Source of the DNA: Saccharina japonica
Taxonomy: Eukaryota; Sar; Phaeophyceae; Laminariales; Laminariaceae
Length of the DNA: 64,000 bases
Direction of reading: 5' to 3'
NCBI GenBank assembly: GCA_008828725.1
Contig: MEHQ01000010.1
Coordinates: forward strand, 137,935 to 201,934
Shown here: piece by piece, positions 10,111 to 22,760 of the stretch
How the letters are laid out: the number at the start of each line of letters is the position of its first letter
Position numbering within the stretch: the stretch's first letter is position 1
Translations under genes and position numbers: made by a program
The notes under the pieces: model-generated
The model's input: only the letters and a program-made list of their open reading frames with translations
Told to the model about the DNA's origin: nothing
The model's database searches: none

Positions 10111-10939
10111 TGCCACTAGTGGAGGGGGGGGCGGCGGGAGAAGGGAGTCTGTATGTTGTCTGCTGACGCTGGAGACAGTTCGTTCCAGTAAACATTTCGA
10201 TTTGTTTGTTTCTTTTGCTTCCTCTTCTTTCTCTGTGTCCGGATTTGGGTTTGGCGTTCGGCCGTGAGCATGACGCCACAGGAAACCGAGTCATTGTGAG
10301 ATCAGTATCATACGAGTAGGAACGAACTTGGTTTTGCTGGAGTTGACTGGAGAGGACGGTTTGTAATACAAATAATACACTACCGACGAATACCCTGCCC
10401 TCGACCACAGCACCGCGGTAAGCTGGACGCGTACAGTCCGCTGTTACTGTGCTGCTGTTGTACGTATCCCTTTCCGCCGGTGTACGCACGCATGCACGCA
10501 TCCGCACTGTGGTTGATGTGTGTTGAGGTGTGCTGGGGTATCTATGAAAATGCAAGCTGTGACGTCGATTGTGATGTTCCGGGTTCATTGTTACCAATAA
10601 TTCACTACTGCTTTCTGACAAGCACATTATATCCTACTGTGCTGCTGTATTTGCAGTCCAATAGTGCCCGACTCGTGTCGTATGTGATGCCTATACCGTG
10701 CCTAACCTATGTGTCCACTTCTCTATGTATCAAACGCGCGCTGGGGTGAAAAAAGGCTTTAAGGCACGTCTAAGGCATTTTTTAAGGCATTTGCCTTAGC
10801 CAGATAAGGCATTTAAGGCATAAAAAGGCACTTAAGCCAATGCCTTACAGCGTGCCTTAGCTCATTTTTTTTTGCCTGCGGCGCACTTTACGGCGCATGC
10901 CTTAACCCGATTTCGGCGTCCGTTAACTGCTAGGGCCTA

Positions 10940-11680
10940 GGAGGGGGGGTCGGCCAGACAGTTTTGTTTTTGAGCGCGTCTTACTATGAATTACTCAATC
11001 GGTGGATATTGGCTGGACTATCGAGAAACCGGTGGTTTTACAGCACTATTCATTGGCCTACTGAGCCACGTATATAGGCCAGTGGGCAGTGCTATACTCG
11101 AGTATACCCGTAACCAACAGCAACTAAAGCGATATACCCACGTATCCCACTCCTCACCCGCCCATGACGTTGACATCCATGGCGGCCATGGCGCGACTCT
11201 CGATGACACCTCCGTCCGCCACGTCCTTGGCGATGCCCACCGCCAAACTCGTCGGTAAGGATATAATCTCCATCTATCAATAGCATAAGAATAACATAAC
11301 AACAATAATAGCGATACAATCAATCGGCCGGTCGGGGGAAGGGTTGAAGCGGAAGGGACAAAGAAGGGTTGCAGCGCAAGGAAAATAGTTAGTTTAGTGC
11401 AACAAAAGCTGTCGCGCCCATTCATGCGTGGAGTTTTATGAATTTCGACTTTGCTGTGCGGAACAAACTTTGCTGTGCCAAACAGGTCGTTATTCCGGGA
11501 AGTGGTCAACTGCTAACGCCGCCAAACGCAGCATAATGGCAATGGAGACAGAGGGGCACCATCCTCGAATATGTTCACGTCTTCATGTCCATTTCGGCCG
11601 CTTCAGGTATTCTATCTATCAATCAACGTGTTTGGCGCGATGTCTGGGCTGAAAGCACCATGTTGTTGGCATTCAAAAAA
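10940..11680. other. No gene seen
   Basis: Unassigned. Short ORFs on both strands around 10986-11509 have no recognisable domain. Confidence 0.5.
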
Positions 11681-12217
11681 AGGCGGTGTACTCATGTCGT
11701 GCACGGCCGTAGTCGTATGACCATAGACCCTCGCATCCCTACAATGCCGGGACGGAGCACGTTGGGTTTTCACCAACCAGGCAGACATTGCTTGCACCAA
11801 GCGCGAAGCGCCGTGAGGTATTGGGCGAGTCGCATGGAGGGTGAGCTGCATCCTGCTAAGAACCGCCTCTGAGGCGGACTTGCATATGGACGACAGCTTC
11901 AATGAGTTAATTTAATTTCTGGTGTGGCCACTTCCGGAGACAGCAATGGGTTTTACTATGTAACTGCCTCGCGGACGCCTTACCATATTAACACTACGTC
12001 ATACGACCATTCCCCTTGTGCGGAACAAAGGTTCTCCACCCCGCACAAATGATCTACTCGACCGCCAGCTTTGGTGACCGCCAAAAAAAAAAAAACGGTA
12101 CCCTGGTTGTCTAGCTCACGCAGTGAGAGGCATGTTTTACAGCGTCGTCGCCAAGCGACGCCAACCCAACCTATACATATATAATATATTTATAGAGGGG
12201 GGGGAGGGGGGGGGCTC
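11681..12217 (+). repeat. Repeat R1, full-length-like copy
   Basis: About 535 bp matching, in reverse orientation, 27828-28345 and 29095-29620, with shorter versions at 5722-5830 and 37157-37372. Landmarks are 'cgtatgaccatagaccctcg', 'ggttttcaccaaccaggcag', 'tgaggcggacttgcatatgg', 'ccacttccggagacagcaat', 'ccccttgtgcggaacaaagg', an A-run and 'atatataatatatttatag'. It is followed by a G-rich run. It is non-coding as far as I can see, because frames are not conserved between copies. Confidence 0.85.
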
Positions 12218-12575
12218 GGCAACGTTTGGCCCTTTTTCTGTGTAAAAGGGCTACATATAAAGTAGGTACTCATTGTTGGCATATGCGACGTCCGCTTTCT
12301 GGGCATTGATTACATCGGTTCATGCGCGTGTAGTTGTCCGCGTCTGCGACGAGCAGAAGCAGACATCTCAGTAGACAGTGAACAGGGTACGAGGTACATT
12401 GCAAGATAGGAGAGTTATTGTGCAATGTCAAGTTTGCTGAATGTCGCACCCTTCGCGGGGGAAGAGCAACTCAATAATCAGAAAATCAGGGGTTTCGTTA
12501 CACGACACAAATAAAAACAAAAGAAACTGTAAGGAGACTAAATACACTTCACCACACTTTTACGGGGGACCATAG
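12218..12575. other. No gene seen
   Basis: Unassigned spacer between the R1 repeat and the 10-bp array. Confidence 0.5.
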
Positions 12576-12836
12576 TAAACACTAGTAACTAAATAGGACT
12601 AAATAGGACAAAATAGGACTAAATAGGACTAAATAGGACTGAATAGGACTAAATAGGACTGAATAGGACTAAATAGGACCAAATAGGACTAAATAGGACT
12701 AAATAGGACCAAATAGGACCAAATAGGACCAAATAGGACTAAATAGAACTAAATAGGACTAAATAGGACTAAATAGGGCCTACTATACGTTTACCTCTTT
12801 TTACTCGCACAATTTGGTTCTATTTACTAGTGTTTA
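12576..12836. repeat. Exact-register 10-bp array (19 units) flanked by an inverted repeat
   Basis: Positions 12591-12780 hold exactly 19 consecutive 10-mers of the form AAATAGGACT, with only substitutions (C/T at position 10, G or A at a few others) and no indel. The array is bracketed by TAAACACTAGTAA (12576-12588) and its perfect reverse complement TTACTAGTGTTTA (12824-12836). The 10-bp period puts the A-tract on the same face of the helix in every unit, so the array is expected to be intrinsically curved. That is an inference from the period. Confidence 0.95.
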
Positions 12837-12839
12837 TTA

Positions 12840-13598
12840 TGCTCCTCCGTAATAGGTAGAGGAATAGAATAGGAGACCACCATGCGGAATAAAATCATAA
12901 ACATGTAGTCTATGATCATGATAGCACATATCTCGACGATCACGTGAGGCGAAAAGCGAGGCGAATAGCCTACATCGAAAAAGGAAAAATTTCCAAGTAC
13001 CGCGGTACCAAAAATGCTTGAAAATGGACAAATAATACGTTGTCATGTGGTGTGTTCATTCTTAAGCGTGGACGGGCATATATTGAACAGCTGACGGTAA
13101 ACTGGACTCGAGACAATCATACGATCCTCATGCGGCACGGGCGCAAAAGCGATGCTGGTTATTCATAGAAGCGTGCCCGCAAGTGTATGTCCTTCCCCAC
13201 AAAGTGTCTGCATCGGCAATAAACCCGCCGCGCTGCTGCGAGACGGACTAAAGTGGCGTTCTAGAGGTACCTACGTAGAGAAAGCGGCTTGGGCCATGGG
13301 CACCGCCCATGAGGGGTATCAGGCGTGACGCCTTTTGTCCCGGTTCCTACTAGTGTATGCATATGTTCTGTGGCGAGTGAAGATAGTGCTGTCCTTCAGG
13401 ACTTTGGGTCGTTTTTCCACTGAAATTGTCAAGAGAGCATCCGTGTCAAACAAATATAAGGTTTGCATCTGTTTTCCGTCGAAAATCGTATGACCATAAC
13501 ACTTCCACCTCCAGCATCTACCCACAGAACTCCAAACATGCCACATGAGTTGTTTTATCTCGATGCCATCTCGAGGGTGCTATTTATACGTGTCTCAA
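12840..13598. other. No gene seen
   Basis: Unassigned. No protein-like frame beyond 75 codons. Confidence 0.5.
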
Positions 13599-13910
13599 GG
13601 GCGTAAAAAAAAAGAGAAAACGACACCACGCTCGTGGGAAGGTCAGAATTAAAAACAAACCGGATCGCTGTGATCACAGGACGAAATGAGCGAAAGCCAT
13701 TTTTTTTCGTTTTTTGTTCCCTTTTTTTAACTTGGTTTTAGAGAGCCCCCCTATTTTGTTTTCGCTGGTGGGGGGGGGGGGGGGGGGGGGGTAATTAAAA
13801 AAAAAAGTTGACTTATTGTTTTCTGGGATCACAACGGCCCGGTTCTTCCCTTCAATATAGGGGGGGGGGTAGTGGGGTATCTGGGATTCAGATCCGCGCA
13901 TACCCTTGCG
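13599..13910 (+). repeat. Dispersed repeat family H, copy 2
   Basis: Same landmarks as 243-560: ACGACACCAC, CAAACCGGATCGCTGT, 'atcacaggacgaaatgagcg', G-run (about 22 G), GTTGACTTATTGTTT, 'tctgggattcagatccgcgc'. This copy has an extra 'gggatcacaacggcccggtt' segment that is also present in the inverted fragment at 43624-43745, so it is the fuller version. Confidence 0.8.
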
Positions 13911-14631
13911 TGTCTCGATGTTTTCTCACTGACACGGTATCTGGTGGACATCGCCGACGTCGGTGGAGCAAAGCACCAAAAGATCAAAAGGTCAAATTCA
14001 GATGTCGGCACACTTCAGGAAAAAAAACGACAGCAGCAAAGATTCAACGCGTGTTCTACATTGGCAGGATTCATCTGGATTCAACGGCAGTGATGCTGTG
14101 CCGATCAAACCTGTTGGATTTGTATACGATGTCCATTTCAGCATTTCCTGTTACGTTATTTTTCTTGGCAGTAAGATCTCGAATTCAACTTATCGATGTT
14201 ATGGCCAGCGAAGCACGGTGCTGCTTGACACTCTCGTTGACAGGCCGTATTACCGAGCGTTATATATGCCCCAGAATAAATTGAATTCTTGGTAAATATC
14301 TGGGTCCATAGTTAACACGAAGCCACAAACACGTCGGTTCTACGACAACATCGGTGACAAAGCTCGCACGCGTCGGTACGGCAAAACGTTGCATCACTTG
14401 CATGACCGAGGTTCGATCCACAACGAATCCACTCCTGAAATCATTCACGTTGGGCACATTTTGAGGATTACCGGGTATCTGTCTCTTGTAGGCTGAAAGC
14501 CAGCTTCGAGGTATGATATCGACATCGACGCCAAGCACAGATCTTATCGTAAACCCACGGGACACACCGCGCAACGGGCAACTCCCTACACCTGCTTTCG
14601 AAATGCCACCCTCTTCCCGCTCATGTATGTC

Positions 14632-14700
14632 TAACGGTCTGTCTGTATGTCTGCCGGTCTATCTGTCTGTTTGTCTGTCTGCCTGTGTCTGTCTGTCTTC
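14632..14700. repeat. (GTCT)n degenerate microsatellite
   Basis: An imperfect GTCT/GTCTGTAT tetranucleotide run. Frames through it read as Ser/Val/Cys/Leu low complexity. Confidence 0.85.
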
Positions 14701-15167
14701 ATTCATGAGCGTTAGGAAAGCATTGACTCATACACACGAGGACAAGAACGCAGTCGCCACGACACACCCAAGTTCGACAACATCCACAGCGTTCGTGGGC
14801 AGGGGCGTAAGCCAAGAGATAAGGAAAAGTGCAATCTCGGTTTTTCCTCGAGCAGGAACTCCTATAATATACGGTACTGCTGTACTGTAAGATTTGCACA
14901 GCGCTGACAAGCGACATCAGCACTGGAGATCAAACCAAAGGCGAGCAGTCGGTGGCTGATTCGAGTGATAACTAGATCGATGCATTACATACACAACATC
15001 ATCAGCTGGAGTTCGTGGATTTCCGACCAATTCAAACAACGCGGTTGCGGAGGGGTTTTCAGTAGTGGGCGTTCCCTGGGCAATAGGCCATTAGTCCTCG
15101 GTGTAGTGTCTTCGTACATGACCCGCGTTGCTGCAAGTGGACATGCCTACACCACTACATAGGACAC

Positions 15168-15262
15168 TACCGACAGCACTACCTAAAGCACTACCCACAG
15201 CGCTACCAGCAGCACTGTCGGCAGCACTACCAACAGTGCTACCAACAGCCCTACCCGCTGTA
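15168..15262. repeat. 12-bp tandem repeat (CAGCACTACCAA-like)
   Basis: About eight imperfect units of CAGCACTACC with two variable bases. The period is a multiple of three, so one forward frame gives a Leu-Pro-Thr-Ala repeat and one reverse frame a Gly-Ser-Ala-Val repeat. There is no sign that either is a real protein. Confidence 0.8.
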
Positions 15263-16402
15263 TCGCCTATAATAGTGTGTCTTCCTACTCCGTCCAAAGG
15301 CAGCGATGTTTCCCGTGGTATATGTACAAATGACAAGTACAGTGGCCACAACTCAGTTCCACAAAGGGGTGGATGGAAACGCGTACTGCAAACTGTCTAC
15401 ACCAGACTGTTTTAACTTGTGTTGGACAAACCAACGAAGCTCGCGCCAGTGCTAGTGCTAGTGCTCTAAAGCAGCAAACTGCTCCATAGCTTTAGAACAT
15501 GCTACTACTTTGTATCGTACAGAGCCCGGCAGAGACGACCCTGATGCACACGACCTTCGAGCAGAGCAAAGGCCAACTATCAATCGTGCGTCACCTCCTT
15601 ACAGCAGCAACAGACGTTTTGGCCAAACACTAAACTGCTTGGATTTAGAATTGGGTCATGTTTTTAGTGTTGAAGTTGAACGGTTAGCTGCGATTGTCAA
15701 GTGTAACGCACAACACTATTAATAGTCGGGGCGCTCCTATCGCCGAGCCCAGGTAATGTGCTTTAGCTACTCAAGAGCAGGTCTGTGATGATGGGGTTTG
15801 TTCAAGCTCAACCATTTAGACGACAACGGCGGAGCATGCACAAGTGAAATCAGTGTATATGTCATAGGGCACTTGTTCAACCTACAGTAGTTCGTAGAGT
15901 ATCATTTCTGGTAAACAAAAGGGTTCATACGGAATCCCATAAATAAGCTCGCTCCAGCAACGGATAATTTGCAAATGACAGCGGAGATACTGTAAAACCA
16001 TAGAGCCAGAGTTCAGGTGTGGTTATTTGGAGCATTCGTGTACATGCATATGTCGACGGGTAGAAAGGAAGGTTTAATGTGAAGAACACACACACACATA
16101 TGAAAAAGACAGTGTTTACGCTCGACAAACTGATTTCGTGATTGTCCTTCCTGCATTAGATTTCCTGCACGGGCGTATATCTTCACAATCACCCACTGCA
16201 CCCCGTACAGTATTGTGCTGAACAGTGACGAGTTAATATAACTAATGCCGACGAGAAACTTGTACGTTTACTGAACGTAGTGTCAGATGCAGAATGGCAA
16301 AAAACACAAGGCACGGTCTGAGGCACTCGGTTAAGCCATCCAATTCCCAAACCCGAAGCTGACCAAAACTGGGATCTTCGAAACCACAAAAAGCGTTTCT
16401 CA

Positions 16403-16419
16403 GCAACAGCAGCAGCAGC

Positions 16420-16452
<33 letters not shown>
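16403..16452. repeat. (CAG)n microsatellite
   Basis: An imperfect run of CAG/CGG triplets. Reverse frames give poly-Leu, which should not be read as a transmembrane protein. Confidence 0.9.
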
Positions 16453-18814
16453 GGCGGCAGCGGCAGTTGGAAGTTATTGGCTATTGGGCGCTTGGCCAAA
16501 GCTAGACAGAACATGAAAAATAGCCATTATCACGGGACTTCAGATTCGAGGAGTTGAAAATGTGGCCTTTCAAAAACAGCACCAGCGATACGGTGGCGGG
16601 CCCTGTAGACCAGAAAATCGCGACATTGTGCGGATTTAGAAGTTACTCTGACTGCGAATGGTGACATTTTCAAATCCCTGCGAGAACGGTAACGTCCAAG
16701 TCGCACGTGTCACATACCGTGGCGTCAAACTCCTATTTTGGGCCTTTTCCGGGTTTGTTTATCAGTTTGCAAACGAGTTGGCCTGAAGTTTTTTTTTTCA
16801 AGTTTTTGGGCAGGAAAAGTTGCAGCCCTGACGAGCCCTGGTCGGAATTTATGTAGTGAGCTGCGATATATCGAAAAGCCGGTAATTTTCTGAAGTGCTG
16901 AAAAAATGAGGGGCAGCCAACAAAAGACGCAAAATTGCAGTCGACGCCTCCATCTCAGCAAACGCTTGTGGCCACAAATGCTTATGTCCGCAAGATCGCT
17001 ACGGCAGCCACGTGGTATTTTTTACATGAACTTGACAACGCACCCCTGGGAAATCAGTTACACAAAAGTGGCACAATCGAAGGTGGAAACCTGGCCAGGG
17101 CTAGAACATGGATGGGCCTCCCATTTTCGGCTATCGTGTGTGTAAGCCCGTGGATCTTGTCGTTAGGCGGGAGATACACATTTCTGCACACACGAACAGG
17201 CCCACCACGGCGTCACATGCGTGCACCTATAGACTGGCATGCCAACCTTCCTATCAAGATATAAAGTACCGGGTACCTGGTATGGTACTACTAGCTATAC
17301 GTAATCGCGATATGATAAGGAGCTAGTGTCTTACTGCCAGGTCGAAACGTGACAACGACCAGTATCGCCAGCTGAGAACAACGCCAGTAGTACGTACACA
17401 AACTGGGGGGTAGCAATACACTCTTGCAATGCCTATTGAATGCAATCAAGCCCGGAAGCAGCACAAACAGAAAGGAATACCCAAAACGCTGCCAACCCAG
17501 ATGTATGTGGCGACTGACTACTCGTACTCACGACTACGCGTACCAAAACAATCTCCAAGTGGGAACCATCGAGGGAATACAGCAGTATAACCCAAGAGTA
17601 GCGCACTCTACTATCGAATATCATTCCGTACCTCTGCTCGAACAACCGCCGAGCCTCGTGCTGGTAATCTCGCCGAACCCTTGCCGCTGTAGACTACCAC
17701 CCCAAAAGGAACCTCCTCCCCCGCGGAGTCTTCGTGGAACATCGTCATTACCAAGCCGTTCAACTTTGCCGGAACGTAATTCGGATTCTGGCGTTTGTGA
17801 TTGTTGATTACGAGCGCGAGGGGGGGGGGGGTAACGAATAAGAAAGCACAGCAGAAAGTAGCGTTTCCGTTGAGTACGGTTCACTTGCTGACCACAACAG
17901 GGCGTCGTCAAAACAGTGATTCATGTTTTAGCGCATCGAAGCAGTCCAGGTAAAAAATACAGACACAACCAGGGGTTGGCAAATGGAAATGGCGTACACA
18001 CTATCGCTGGAGGTGGCAGTGTGTCCTTAGCATACAGGTTAGATTACCGCGGTGGTTGTTTCGCGCACAGCTGCTCTCGGGACCTGCAGCACACGCGCAC
18101 GTCTACGTTCCTAGTGTCCTGGACTACTGGACTACTGCCCTCACGACCACGAAGGCAGTGGCATTCAAAGTACCAGGTCTAGACTATACACGAAACAAGG
18201 ATGTTCTCTCCGAAATACTGGTAGGAAGTAAGGAGGTGTTGCAGAAACCGCCCCCATCGCCTACCCCGCAACATTGCGAAGGGCGGGCGACGGTGTCTGC
18301 GGGGACGAAGGGTGTTTGCGTCCTATCACCCAAAAGGGTACGCACGGCCATAGACAGCAGTATACACTACCAGGTAATTGAAAAGCTTTTCGCCTGGTCC
18401 ATGACCTGCAACCTGATACAATCCCACCAAGCAGGCCAGCTAGCCTATACCAGGTACCAAGTAACGACCACAATCAACTCGATGTGCTGCTCAGACCCTC
18501 AAACTGCCGCCATGATGATCCAGTAAACCCTGGTGCAATAATTCGATGTCTGATTTGAGTTCAACTCACGAAAACTTCCAGCCCCATGTCGATCCGCATG
18601 TCAAGGCCTATGTTGGCGTAGTTGATGGTAAGCCCTCTGTATTTCATGTCCACGATCTGCGACGCACGGCACCAGGAAAAATATAGGTCAAGGCAGGAGA
18701 TTATATGTACTGTTCATACAGCATGATTAAGTGGGCATTCTGTATTGCTACCAGACCCACGACTAGTACGTTACATTACCAGAAAAACCACAAGGAAATT
18801 TCTGAATACCTGTT

Positions 18815-18990
18815 TTTTTGGGGGGGGGTTTCCATCCCATTTATTATCTTCGCACTTCTGTCTTTCTCCCTCCCTTCGTAGTCGTAACTCAGATCCGGGG
18901 TCACAAAGTAGGCTCCTCTCCCTCCTCCCCCACTACGGTTCTTGCCTTGATTTTTATCGCGCAGAGGGTTCATCTTCCCAATGCCCGTCG
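18815..18990 (-). repeat. SINE body fragment (family S)
   Basis: Matches the body of the tRNA-headed repeat at 43095-43470. Shared landmarks in plus-strand order are 'tttccatcccatttatt', 'gtaactcagatccggggtca', 'caaagtaggct', 'actacggttcttgccttga' and 'tttttatcgcg'. The tRNA-like head is missing. Confidence 0.75.
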
Positions 18991-21694
18991 ATCTTCATCG
19001 AGTTAGCACCCGAATGTGCGAGAGTCACGCATGACACTGCTGTGAAATTAATGCTTCAACTTGTAAAATGACTAAAGATATTACTGACTATGAATATCTC
19101 CATAGGGGAAGAAAATAACCGGCAATGGTATCATATGGACATGCGCCTTGTGGTCAATAATTCAATAATTGTGCTGCTCCAGCAAAAATACGGGTTCGTT
19201 TCGACGGCTTGCCCGGTGCGGCTTATCCGCTCCTATGCCAGTGGCTCGATAGCTTTAGCACCAAATCATGCAAATACTGTTATGTTGTCCAGCACACGCT
19301 TAGTCTGATACAAAAGAGCGGTTACAAAAATCGCCGCCACAACAACAGCCCTAGATATGCACTATATTAATAGTATATTGTTCTCCCCCTTTGCTAAATG
19401 AAGTAAGTATCCAACCAAATACTCTTTTGCAAAATATATGAATATACGCCTATATACCTCTATATACCCCTGCCGAAAATCGTTTGTTTCCCTTTTACCG
19501 AAAACCTGGGTACTCGTGAGTATTACCCGTCACGGGCATCGGGAACTCCATACTCGTTGCGGATTTGGGCCCGGGTACTCGCACCCGGATACGGGTACCC
19601 GGGTACCCGCTGTTTCACCATGGTAACCCCGGGGATGGCAACTTACCGCCTAGGAAATCGCAACATCTGGGCTGAATTTTGTGAAATGCAAATCTCCGAG
19701 AAACCTAACTTTAAACCTTTGCCGTGCGATTGCAGTAACTTCGCAGTAGAGGTGCGCCACTTACGCCAATTACCGGGTACTCGCGGGTACCCAGGTGTTT
19801 CACACTGGAGACCCCTGAGAGAACAACATGTCATCCCGTAATCATGCTCCCTGGTGGCCTGGGCAGTATTTAATACAAAAAATATGCAGAGGAAAGCCAC
19901 TGCAAAGCTGTAATGTATCTCACACACCTCGCACCTTCGTACCCGGCTGTTAGGCGGGTACCGGGGTACCCGCCCAAAATAGCCGAATATACTCGCGAGT
20001 ATCCCGGAGGCTTTCCCCCACAATCGTAGAGTATTACAGTATTACGGTATTAGCATTCGTTGGCCACGCGTACTCGACTGGTACACCTCTTAACTGCACC
20101 CTGCACCCACGTTTGGGAAACTTACTTGGAATACGAGTCGTAGGAGTTATCATTTTTCATGACGGTACAATAGGTGCTCATAAATAACAGTAAAAGGGAT
20201 CACATTCGTTCGGTCTTGTTGGCACGTAAAGACGTACGAGCAGTACAGTATGCCGTTATCACATGGAACACGGCCATACCTCTGGGCTCATAGCTGATAG
20301 TGAGAATATTTTTTAGAGCCAGCCGACGAGCGTTTCTAGGAGGCGCCTAAAAAGCATCCTCTTCCTAGCAACCAACCATTTTATTCAATACCTGGTACGT
20401 ACGTACCAGGTATATAGCAGCTCTCACTCGGATACCAATATAGAAATGATTCCCGAAGGTGAGCTGAACTTAGTGTACCAGTACTGTACTACCTGGTATT
20501 TAATTGATGCTCAAAACATAGTCTGTTAACAGTATATGTTTGCACTGAAAGCGTTCGAAAGCACTCAATTTTTTCGACGCGATTCAGCGCAGGCGGGGGC
20601 GATCGAGATGAGACAGGTATGGTATCGCACCAGGCCTCGAAATAAGGCCGACCTACTCCCACCGAGTTGGTGGGAAACCTATCAGGGTTCAGCGAGGCTG
20701 TGATAGTGTGCCCGAGTTAGTGGGGCTAAGGCAACAAATCCCAGTTCCTAAGTCACTGGTATATTTAGTGGGGCTGTGATTATTCTCGTGATGACGTATG
20801 AACGGTACTGTACCGGGTATGACATACACTACAGTAGTATCATGTCAGTTGTACCACGTGATTTATACCAGGCCAGGTGTACCAGGTACATATTATATAT
20901 ATATACGTGCATGATCTGATACGTTTGTTACTAATAGGCTATGAAGTACTGAAGTACTGACTCTATGAAGATCTGCGGGGCTACGAGCATTGCGACGCAT
21001 AACATCCCCACTCGCTCCCAAGCGCCTTCTTGTACTGCTGCCTATGATACCAGTACTGGTACATATTATTTGACCTGTGAGTCGGCAGGGTCTCACTACA
21101 AATAACTAAAGACTAATCGGTAGGTGCGGTTAGCCAAGTATTAATGTATTATTAGCTAACGTTAGCCGGTAAGACGGCAATCGAAGCTAGCTGATGGACC
21201 GCCGACTTGACGACTTAATCCAGGCGAGCGAAGCGAGCCAAGTCAGTCCTCCCTGACCGAGCGGGCCACACCCGAAGAAGAAGAAATGGTACTGATATTC
21301 CGCATCGAACTATCCTTCCTATGTACGAGTATGGAAACCCAGTGAGTCGTATAGTCTGCACCTCGGGAAACGACTGTTTAACAACTATGAATCCGACCAA
21401 AAAGTAGTTGTTTTGCGGACTGACAGCTCTAGGTATGACAGTATACTATTAATCGTATACTGTTAATACTATGTACGAGTACCCGCAAAGGCCGGCGACT
21501 ACAAATCCTTCCTGCCTGTACCCTCTGGTAGACGAAACTTGCCTATACACCATTCTCAGCATCAGTAGTCTAGACTATGTGCCAGGTATCGACATAAGCA
21601 GTAGCAAAACTCGCTGCCTCGCCGCAACAAAGTGATACATAGTACAAGTACGAAGGTAACTTCAAAAGTGGAACGTCCTACAGTCAGTACATAC
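18991..21694. other. No gene seen; contains a GGGTACCC cluster
   Basis: No supported gene. The stretch around 19500-20010 is enriched in GGGTACCC, CGGGTACTCG and related palindromes and contains two diverged copies of a unit (near 19595 and 19785) with 'gggtaccc' followed by 'gtttcac'. TACCAGGTA/TACCTGGTA words lie at 20390, 20405, 20498 and 20879. Confidence 0.55.
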
Positions 21695-22349
21695 TACCGT
21701 ATAACACGGAAGAAAGCACACCCCGGTGATAACATGTTAACCTTTTTAAATATTATCACCAGATCTGCCAGGGTCTGCTGTAGTGGGTGTGTGAGCTATT
21801 CAACACATCCCCGGTGATAAGCAACATGCACGGGAGTCCCGCAGCTAGGGGGTGTGGTAACGGGGGGGGGGTTGATAACGAGGGGGTGTGCTAACGGTAG
21901 TAATCATTTACTAAGGGGCGTTAATAGACCCCGGCCAGACTGCAGATGGCGTGATAATAAAAGGGTGTGATATTAATAGTGTGATAGCAAGGGGGGCGAT
22001 AGAGGCAACAAAGAGAGGGTGTGCTAACATGCGAGAGGCTTTGGTCTGCAACCAGCTTACTCTTCCATTCCCACGCAATACGGCGATGGTAAGGCCCATG
22101 CCCGAAACCGGAGGTGACAACATAAAGTAGCTGTTGCGCTGCCGCAACTTCCGGGTTGGGACTTATTGGTGCTTAGCGCATACGAAGTTTCGCGCCGCAA
22201 AAACGTTTTCACCGCGGGAGGAAAACATGTTGGGCATGTCCTTTTCGCCGGAGGCGGGAAAGATACTATTTATTGGGTAATGCTATTTGCGACACCGGTG
22301 TCGCAAATAAGCTATTTGCGACACGGTGTCGCAAATAAGCCCCTTATTT

Positions 22350-22760
22350 GCGACACCGCGCTGCGTTCGCGGCAGACACCTCAGATTGACTCCTAACTAC
22401 CAAGGGGGTGTCGGCATGGTGTAAGGCTACTACTGAAGCTATCGCGCAGCCAAAACGGGTCAGTACTCGAGGAGATATGTGGTATCTTGAGGCAACCGAA
22501 AACTCTTCAGACCGTGTCGCAAATAAGCTATTTGCGACACGGTGTCGCAAATAAGGGGCTTATTTGCGACACCGCGCTGCGTTCGCGGCAGACACCTCAG
22601 ATTGGCTCCTAACTACCGAAGGTGTGTCAGCATGGCTTAAGGCTACCACTGAAGCTATCCCGCAGCCATAACGGGCCTGTACTCGAGGAGATAAGTGGTA
22701 TCTTGGGGCAACCAAAAAAAGTTCAGATCGTGTCGCAAATAAGGCTTATTTGCGACACCT
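22350..22760 (+). repeat. Two tandem about 215-bp subterminal units (left end)
   Basis: Each unit runs from 'cgcgctgcgttcgcggcag' through 'cctcagattg', 'ctcctaactacc', 'gtactcgaggagata' and 'gtggtatctt' to the GTGTCGCAAATAA palindrome block. The first unit is the exact inverse, over at least 207 bp, of the middle right-end unit (24030-24236), which implies recent homogenisation or duplication of the ends. Confidence 0.85.

Larger units (their letters stand above)
8508..10937. mobile_element. 2.4-kb DNA transposon with perfect 17-bp TIRs and AAGGCA-rich ends
   Basis: TAGGCCCTAGCAGTTAA (8506-8522) is perfectly inverted at 10923-10939. The terminal TA may be the target duplication. Both flanks are G-runs. 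Behind each TIR is a dense array of AAGGCA/TGCCTT words (8526-8660 and 10752-10905), oriented in both directions and typical of subterminal transposase-binding repeats. The interior holds a large foldback (8742-9430) and a minus-strand exon-like coding region (9451 to about 10110). GGCC-starting tips recall PIF/Harbinger or ISL2EU elements, but no transposase catalytic domain is recognisable, so the superfamily is open. It is probably non-autonomous or carries a captured or accessory gene. Confidence 0.8.
13911..18810. other. Gene-poor stretch, several microsatellites
   Basis: No gene can be supported. ORFs of 100-156 codons (for example 14260-14574 minus and 18056-18526 plus) occur, but at a frequency expected by chance, and none shows a domain. 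The stretch contains the tetranucleotide, 12-bp and CAG repeats listed separately. TACCAGGTA/TACCTGGTA words lie near 17276, 18369 and 18449, and a CTATTAATAG at 15716. Confidence 0.5.

Noticed and set aside
12576..12836. CRISPR-like array
   Set aside because: Units are contiguous with no spacers, and the context is eukaryotic.
18056..18526. Forward ORF of 156 codons
   Set aside because: A few ORFs of this length are expected by chance at this base composition. No domain, splice signals or codon bias.
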